From an uncultured Clostridia bacterium (lineage in GTDB: Bacteria; Bacillota; Clostridia; Christensenellales; Borkfalkiaceae), in the NCBI GenBank assembly GCA_947629875.1, contig CANRFK010000048.1, forward strand, positions 1 to 9,440: a DNA stretch of 9,440 nucleotides, read 5' to 3'. A model generated the notes under the pieces. The model was given only the letters and a program-made list of their open reading frames with translations. It was not told the origin of the DNA and ran no database searches. How positions within the stretch are numbered: the first letter of the stretch is position 1; each line of letters begins with the position of its first letter. The translations under genes were made by a program, and so were the position numbers. Below, in pieces: positions 6,322 to 9,440 of this stretch.

Positions 6322-6396
6322 CATAGACGGGTGTTCGAGCACGGTCGCCCACGGGTCACCGGGTTTGGACGGTTCGAACCCCGCGAGGCAGAATAT

Positions 6397-8055
6397 TTAC
6401 ACGTTGAAGCAACTGCCGCCGATGAACTCCCGAAGGAGGGAATTGCACGGGATGAGCGATTCGTCGTCGATCTCGCGGAAGTACTTCAACGTCTTGATGA
6501 GCCTGTTTGCCACGAGGTACTGCGGGTCGGCCGCCGTGATCTTTGTGAGCGCCTCCATGGCCTGCGCTTTGAGGGCGCACAGCTCGTAGCCGAGGCTGGA
6601 ATTGAACACGAAGTCGGCATTCTCCTGGTTGGGATAGATCCAGCGGAATTCGCCGTTGCGCACCGATTGCCACATATCGATGGTGTTGGCAGCCGAGCAA
6701 TTTCTGAACTTCATATCGCGGACGATGCGCCTGATGAGCCGCACGTTGGTGACGGAGAGCGGCGAGTGGTTATCGATGTTCATCTGCGCATGCGGGGCGA
6801 TATACACCTTGAATTTTTGGTGCTTGGGGATGGATTTCGTGAGTTTTTCGTTGAGCGCGTGGATGCCCTCGATGATGATGGGCACGTTGGGCTTGACGCG
6901 GATGGTCTTGCCCTCCTCGCGGCGATCCTCCTTGAAGTTGAAGCGGGGCAGCGTCACCTCTTCGCCGTTGATGAGGTCGTAGAGGTCCTTGTTGAAGAGC
7001 TCGATATCGAGGCAGTCGATGTGCTCCAAATCAAGTTTATCGCGCGGCTTGCCCTGCAACTCGCAGATGCGTGCCTTCTCGAAGTAGTAGTCGTCCATGG
7101 AGATGGTGACGGGATCGATGCCGCGGGACAACAGCTCGATGCGCAGGCGGTTGCAGAACGTCGTCTTGCCGCTTGAACTCGGCCCCGCGATGGCGACGAG
7201 GCGAACCTCGTTGATGTGCTTTTCGATCGCCGCGCCGAGGTCGGCGAGCTGGCGGTTGTGGTACGCCTCGCACATCTGCACGAAGTCCAGCGTCTCGCCC
7301 GCTTCGATCATGCGGTTGATGTCGTTCACGTTCTGCGTCTTGGTCTTGACCGCCCAATTGTACGCCCGTTGCAGCGTCTTGCAGTAGGTCGCCTCTTCCT
7401 CGAACTCGGGAATGTGCGCGTCGAGGTCGTGGCGGGGATATTGGATGATGAAGCCGGGGCTGTACGGCGTGATGGCGTAGTTGTGGATGCACCCCGTGGA
7501 GGGCACCATGTAATTGTGCAGATAGTTGTAATACTCGCCGCACTTGTAGAGATGCACCGTATTCTCGGGGCGGTATTTGAGGATTTCTATCTTGTCGTCG
7601 AGGTGGAACTTCTTGTAGATCTCCGTCGCCTCCTCCACCGTCACGGTGACGCGCTCGATGGGCAGGTCGGCCTCGATGATGCGCCCCACCTCACGGGTGA
7701 TGGAATCCACCGCGCGCGACATGTTGAAGCTCTCGGTGAGCGCCTGACAGCAGATGGAGCGCGAAATGTTGTAGGAAAAGCGGATCTTCACATCGGGATA
7801 GATCCTGTAAAACGCCATGGCGACGATATACTGCAAGCTCGCCCTGTACGCCTTGCCCGCCTCGGCATTGTTCAGGTTCAATAGCTTGATGGTCATGCCG
7901 TTGTTCTTTTCGGAGAGCTTGTAGCGGAGCTCCTTCACCTGTGCGCCCACCTGACACACAACGAGGTTTTTCCTGTCCTTGGGCGCCACGAGCTCCAAGA
8001 CCCGCGTGCCGTCTTCCACGGACATCTGTTTGTTGTTGAACGTCACTTTTATCAT
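6397..8055 (-). CDS. uridine-kinase/phosphoribulokinase-like P-loop kinase with N-terminal ThrRS-like module
   Basis: This 552-aa protein has three parts. Residues 1-60 resemble a TGS/ubiquitin-like fold. Residues about 65-210 resemble the second additional domain of threonyl-tRNA synthetase: FYRIYPDVK (82-90), LPIERVTVTVEEATEIYKKF (131-150) and VPSTG (184-188) follow its order. Residues 285-552 are a kinase of the uridine kinase/phosphoribulokinase type, with P-loop GPSSSGKTT (291-299), MDDYYFEK (320-327), IIIEGIHALN (393-402) and RLIRRIVRD (439-447). Such fusions occur in Firmicutes and are usually annotated as uridine or nucleoside kinase; the substrate of this one is not shown. The metal-ligand positions of the ThrRS editing site are replaced, so editing is unlikely. 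AGAGGGG (8062-8068) lies 6 nt before the ATG. It is transcribed alone. Confidence 0.9.
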   Translation of the reverse strand: MIKVTFNNKQMSVEDGTRVLELVAPKDRKNLVVCQVGAQVKELRYKLSEKNNGMTIKLLNLNNAEAGKAYRASLQYIVAMAFYRIYPDVKIRFSYNISRSICCQALTESFNMSRAVDSITREVGRIIEADLPIERVTVTVEEATEIYKKFHLDDKIEILKYRPENTVHLYKCGEYYNYLHNYMVPSTGCIHNYAITPYSPGFIIQYPRHDLDAHIPEFEEEATYCKTLQRAYNWAVKTKTQNVNDINRMIEAGETLDFVQMCEAYHNRQLADLGAAIEKHINEVRLVAIAGPSSSGKTTFCNRLRIELLSRGIDPVTISMDDYYFEKARICELQGKPRDKLDLEHIDCLDIELFNKDLYDLINGEEVTLPRFNFKEDRREEGKTIRVKPNVPIIIEGIHALNEKLTKSIPKHQKFKVYIAPHAQMNIDNHSPLSVTNVRLIRRIVRDMKFRNCSAANTIDMWQSVRNGEFRWIYPNQENADFVFNSSLGYELCALKAQAMEALTKITAADPQYLVANRLIKTLKYFREIDDESLIPCNSLLREFIGGSCFNV

Positions 8056-8057
8056 GA

Positions 8058-8089
8058 TTTTCCCCTCTCTGTTTTCGGTTTTCCCCTCT
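8058..8089 (-). repeat. duplicated purine-rich ribosome-site-like sequence in the kinase leader
   Basis: AGAGGGGAAAA occurs twice on the minus strand (8058-8068 and 8079-8089), exactly 21 bp apart. The copy nearer the gene is the kinase ribosome site. The upstream one has no start codon after it, so it is a duplication with no translated product. It might act as a standby ribosome site or a protein-binding repeat. Confidence 0.6.
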
Positions 8090-8100
8090 TATATTTTTGG

Positions 8101-8122
8101 TTGGTGTTCTATTATACACCAA
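8101..8122. promoter_or_regulatory. inverted repeat overlapping the kinase -10 box, candidate operator
   Basis: TTGGTGT (8101-8107) and ACACCAA (8116-8122) are perfect 7-bp inverted arms with an 8-nt spacer that contains most of the -10 hexamer (8111-8116). A protein bound here would cover the -10 box and the transcription start. I do not recognise the regulator from the motif. Confidence 0.5.
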
Positions 8123-8139
8123 TCCAATTTATTTTGCAA
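8111..8139 (-). promoter_or_regulatory. sigma-A promoter of the nucleoside-kinase-like gene
   Basis: The -10 box is a perfect TATAAT (8111-8116), the spacer is 17 nt, and the -35 box is TTGCAA (8134-8139), four of six bases matching consensus. The start is expected near 8104, giving a leader of about 50 nt that contains the duplicated purine-rich sequence. Confidence 0.88.
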
Positions 8140-8195
8140 GGGGTTTTGATAAATTTTTTCTGTTTTTGTGAATTGCAATCACGGGAAAATATGAG

Positions 8196-8222
8196 AAAAC
8201 GGCGCGCCGCGAAGGGCGCGCC
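8196..8222 (-). terminator. terminator of the cysK-rrf2 operon
   Basis: Two GGCGCGCC blocks (8201-8208 and 8215-8222) pair as an 8-bp all-G/C stem with a 6-nt loop. On the minus strand the stem is followed by GTTTTCTC (T-run 8196-8199). It is about 33 nt after the regulator stop. The T-run is short and interrupted. The plus strand also carries T-rich sequence after the stem, so it may work both ways. Each arm is itself a palindrome. Confidence 0.7.
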
Positions 8223-8255
8223 TTTCTTGGTTTTTTATTCTTTCGATTTATGCGC

Positions 8256-8681
8256 TTAAATTTGGTAGTCGTAGGCGCCTGCCCCGCCCATGAGGTCGGC
8301 AACGGAGATGCCGCCGAAAAATGTTTCGGCGGTGCGGGCGAATTCCTTCCATACGCCGAGCGTGCGGCAATTTGCGGCGCGGGGACAGGGCTTTGCCCCC
8401 TTGCCGAGGCATTCGACGGGCGCGAGATCCCCCTCTGTGACGAGGAGGACATCCTTCACGGTGATGCTCTGCGGCGGACGGGCGAGTTTGTAGCCGCCGC
8501 CCTTGCCGTGCTGCGCCTCCGCGAGCCCGCTTCTTGTCGCCGCCCGCATGATGGGCTCGAGGTATTTGAGCGAGATCTCCTGCCGCGCCGCGATCTCTTT
8601 GAGCGGAATGAAGCCGCCGCCGTGCTCCGCCATGTCGACGAATGCCCGCAGTGCATACCTTCCGCGCGTGGAAATTTTCAT
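8256..8681 (-). CDS. Rrf2-family transcriptional regulator (IscR/CymR type) paired with cysK
   Basis: This 141-aa regulator opens MKISTRGRYALRAFVDMAEH, the standard Rrf2 beginning. A winged helix follows, with the recognition region ISLKYLEPIMRAATRSGL (36-53) and the wing HGKGGGYKLARP (58-69). Three cysteines, C91, C99 and C105, form C-x7-C-x5-C in the region where IscR binds a 2Fe-2S cluster (C-x5-C-x5-C plus His). The His at +3 is absent (L108). The protein ends YDYQI. It begins 12 nt after cysK; GGAGG (8687-8691) lies in that gap, 5 nt before the ATG. In Bacillus the Rrf2 protein CymR represses cysteine genes as a complex with CysK, so a cysteine or Fe-S role is inferred. Sequence alone does not decide between CymR-like and IscR-like. 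Confidence 0.92.
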   Translation of the reverse strand: MKISTRGRYALRAFVDMAEHGGGFIPLKEIAARQEISLKYLEPIMRAATRSGLAEAQHGKGGGYKLARPPQSITVKDVLLVTEGDLAPVECLGKGAKPCPRAANCRTLGVWKEFARTAETFFGGISVADLMGGAGAYDYQI

Positions 8682-8693
8682 CTCCCCCTCCCG

Positions 8694-9440
8694 TCAGTCT
8701 GCAAACAGCGGCGTGGAGAGGTACCTGTCGCCCGTGTCGGGCAGCAGTACGACGATGTTCTTTCCCACGTTCTCGGGGCGCTTTGCAAGCTGAATGGCCG
8801 CCCACGCCGCCGCGCCCGAGGAGATGCCGACGAGTACCCCCTCCTTCCGCCCGATGAGCTTTCCCGTCGCAAAGGCGTCCTCATTGGAGACGGGGATGAT
8901 CTCGTCGTAAATTTTCGTGTTGAGCACGTCGGGCACGAAGCCCGCGCCGATGCCCTGAATTTTATGCGAGCCCGCAACGCCCGTGGAGAGCACGGCGGAG
9001 GAGAGCGGCTCCACCGCGACCACCTTGACGGCGGGGTTCTTGGATTTGAGATATTCCCCAACGCCCGTCACGGTGCCGCCCGTGCCGACGCCCGCCACGA
9101 AAATGTCCACCTTTCCGTCGGTGTCTTCGTAGATCTCGGGGCCCGTCGTCTCGCGGTGGGCCTTGGGGTTGGCGGGATTGACGAACTGCCCGGGGATGAA
9201 ACTACCCGGCGTCTCCTTGGCAAGTTCTTCCGCCTTTGCGATGGCGCCCTTCATGCCCTTTGCACCCTCGGTGAGCACGATCTCCGCGCCGTACGCCTTG
9301 ATGAGCTGGCGCCTCTCGACGGACATCGTCTCGGGCATGGTGATGATGATCTTGTACCCCTTCATGGCGGCGACGGCGGCGAGCCCGATGCCCGTGTTGC
9401 CGCTCGTGGGCTCGATGATGGTCGCCCCGGGCTTCAATTT
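8694..9440 (-). CDS. cysK: cysteine synthase (O-acetylserine thiol-lyase), N-terminus cut by the window edge
   Basis: This PLP enzyme makes cysteine from O-acetylserine and sulfide. The 248 residues visible include TSGNTG (12-17, substrate loop), GTGGT (119-123, PLP phosphate site), GISSGA (205-210) and PDTGDRYLST (234-243). They match the CysK family through to the usual YLSTPLF end. Roughly 55-60 N-terminal residues, including the PLP-binding lysine, lie beyond 9440. The frame is open to the edge (it reads KLKPGATIIEP), so no start is called here. It is followed by the Rrf2 regulator in the same operon. CysK rather than CysM is favoured by the TSGNTG and GVGTGGT blocks and the neighbouring regulator. 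Confidence 0.96.
   Translation of the reverse strand, partial: KLKPGATIIEPTSGNTGIGLAAVAAMKGYKIIITMPETMSVERRQLIKAYGAEIVLTEGAKGMKGAIAKAEELAKETPGSFIPGQFVNPANPKAHRETTGPEIYEDTDGKVDIFVAGVGTGGTVTGVGEYLKSKNPAVKVVAVEPLSSAVLSTGVAGSHKIQGIGAGFVPDVLNTKIYDEIIPVSNEDAFATGKLIGRKEGVLVGISSGAAAWAAIQLAKRPENVGKNIVVLLPDTGDRYLSTPLFAD

Larger units (their letters stand above)
6012..6396. other. 385-base intergenic region between the kinase gene and the GH43-gal operon
   Basis: It contains, from high to low coordinate, a short tail after the kinase stop with a 10-bp palindrome GGTTCGAACC (6371-6380), the kinase terminator (6293-6321), two copies of a GC-rich 27-nt repeat (6233-6259, 6142-6168), an A/T-rich inverted repeat, and the promoter, operator and ribosome site of the GH43-gal operon. 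Open frames on either strand here look like chance products of the GC-rich repeats. Confidence 0.8.

Noticed and set aside
6331..6392. tRNA-like T-loop GGTTCGAACC and nearby GTGTTCGAGCAC after the kinase gene
   Set aside because: No T-stem, acceptor stem or anticodon arm can be folded around it on either strand. The motif matches only because it is a palindrome.
6106..7884. Plus-strand open frames 6106-7176 and 7216-7884 opposite the kinase gene
   Set aside because: They are antisense shadows of the kinase reading frame. The first also begins inside the GC-rich repeats and runs through a terminator hairpin.
8168..8182. CRP-like site GTGA-N7-TCAC upstream of the kinase promoter
   Set aside because: CRP/FNR-type sites need a 6-nt spacer. 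Here it is 7, and the match is short enough for chance.
1..9440. CRISPR array, insertion sequence, phage or defence genes
   Set aside because: I saw no regularly spaced repeats, transposase, integrase or defence-type domains on either strand.

Overview
The window is a stretch of a fairly GC-rich Gram-positive genome, most likely a gut-type Clostridia/Firmicutes member. This placement rests on three things: a class II galactose-1-phosphate uridylyltransferase (the Firmicutes form), strong AGGAGG-type ribosome sites, and near-consensus sigma-A promoters with 17-nt spacers. It is an inference from gene content; no marker gene is present. Every convincing gene lies on the minus strand, so transcription runs from high to low coordinates.

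From right to left there are three transcription units. (1) cysK (cut by the right edge) is followed after 12 nt by an Rrf2-family regulator, closed by a GC-rich hairpin at 8196-8222. (2) A single gene encodes a 552-aa P-loop nucleoside-kinase-like protein fused to a threonyl-tRNA-synthetase-like TGS/second-additional-domain module. It has its own promoter (8111-8139, with an inverted repeat centred near the -10) and a terminator (6293-6321). (3) A five-gene operon, GH43 glycosidase - LacI-type repressor - galT - galK - galE (6011 down to 469), is driven by a strong promoter (6047-6075). A perfect 14-bp palindrome with a central CpG sits at the predicted transcription start, where a LacI-family repressor would block it. 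The cytoplasmic GH43 enzyme probably releases sugars from imported oligosaccharides. GalK, GalT and GalE would then carry galactose through the Leloir pathway, and the repressor would control its own operon. No transporter is present in the window.

The left 468 bases hold no well-supported complete gene but are structured. Two diverged copies of a 35-nt element fold into the same hairpin with one compensatory pair change. Between them is a 13-pair inverted repeat with a G6/C6 loop. A 13-bp repeat links this region to the 3' end of galE, and a good intrinsic terminator (140-172) probably ends the gal transcript. A possible start of another minus-strand gene lies against the left edge.

There is no CRISPR array, phage, transposase or overt defence system. 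The points most worth a second look are: the Rrf2 regulator paired with CysK, which carries three spaced cysteines and ends in isoleucine like known CysK-binding tails; the loss of all four metal/editing ligands in the ThrRS-like module of the kinase; the covarying hairpin repeats after galE; and the inverted repeat around the kinase promoter.
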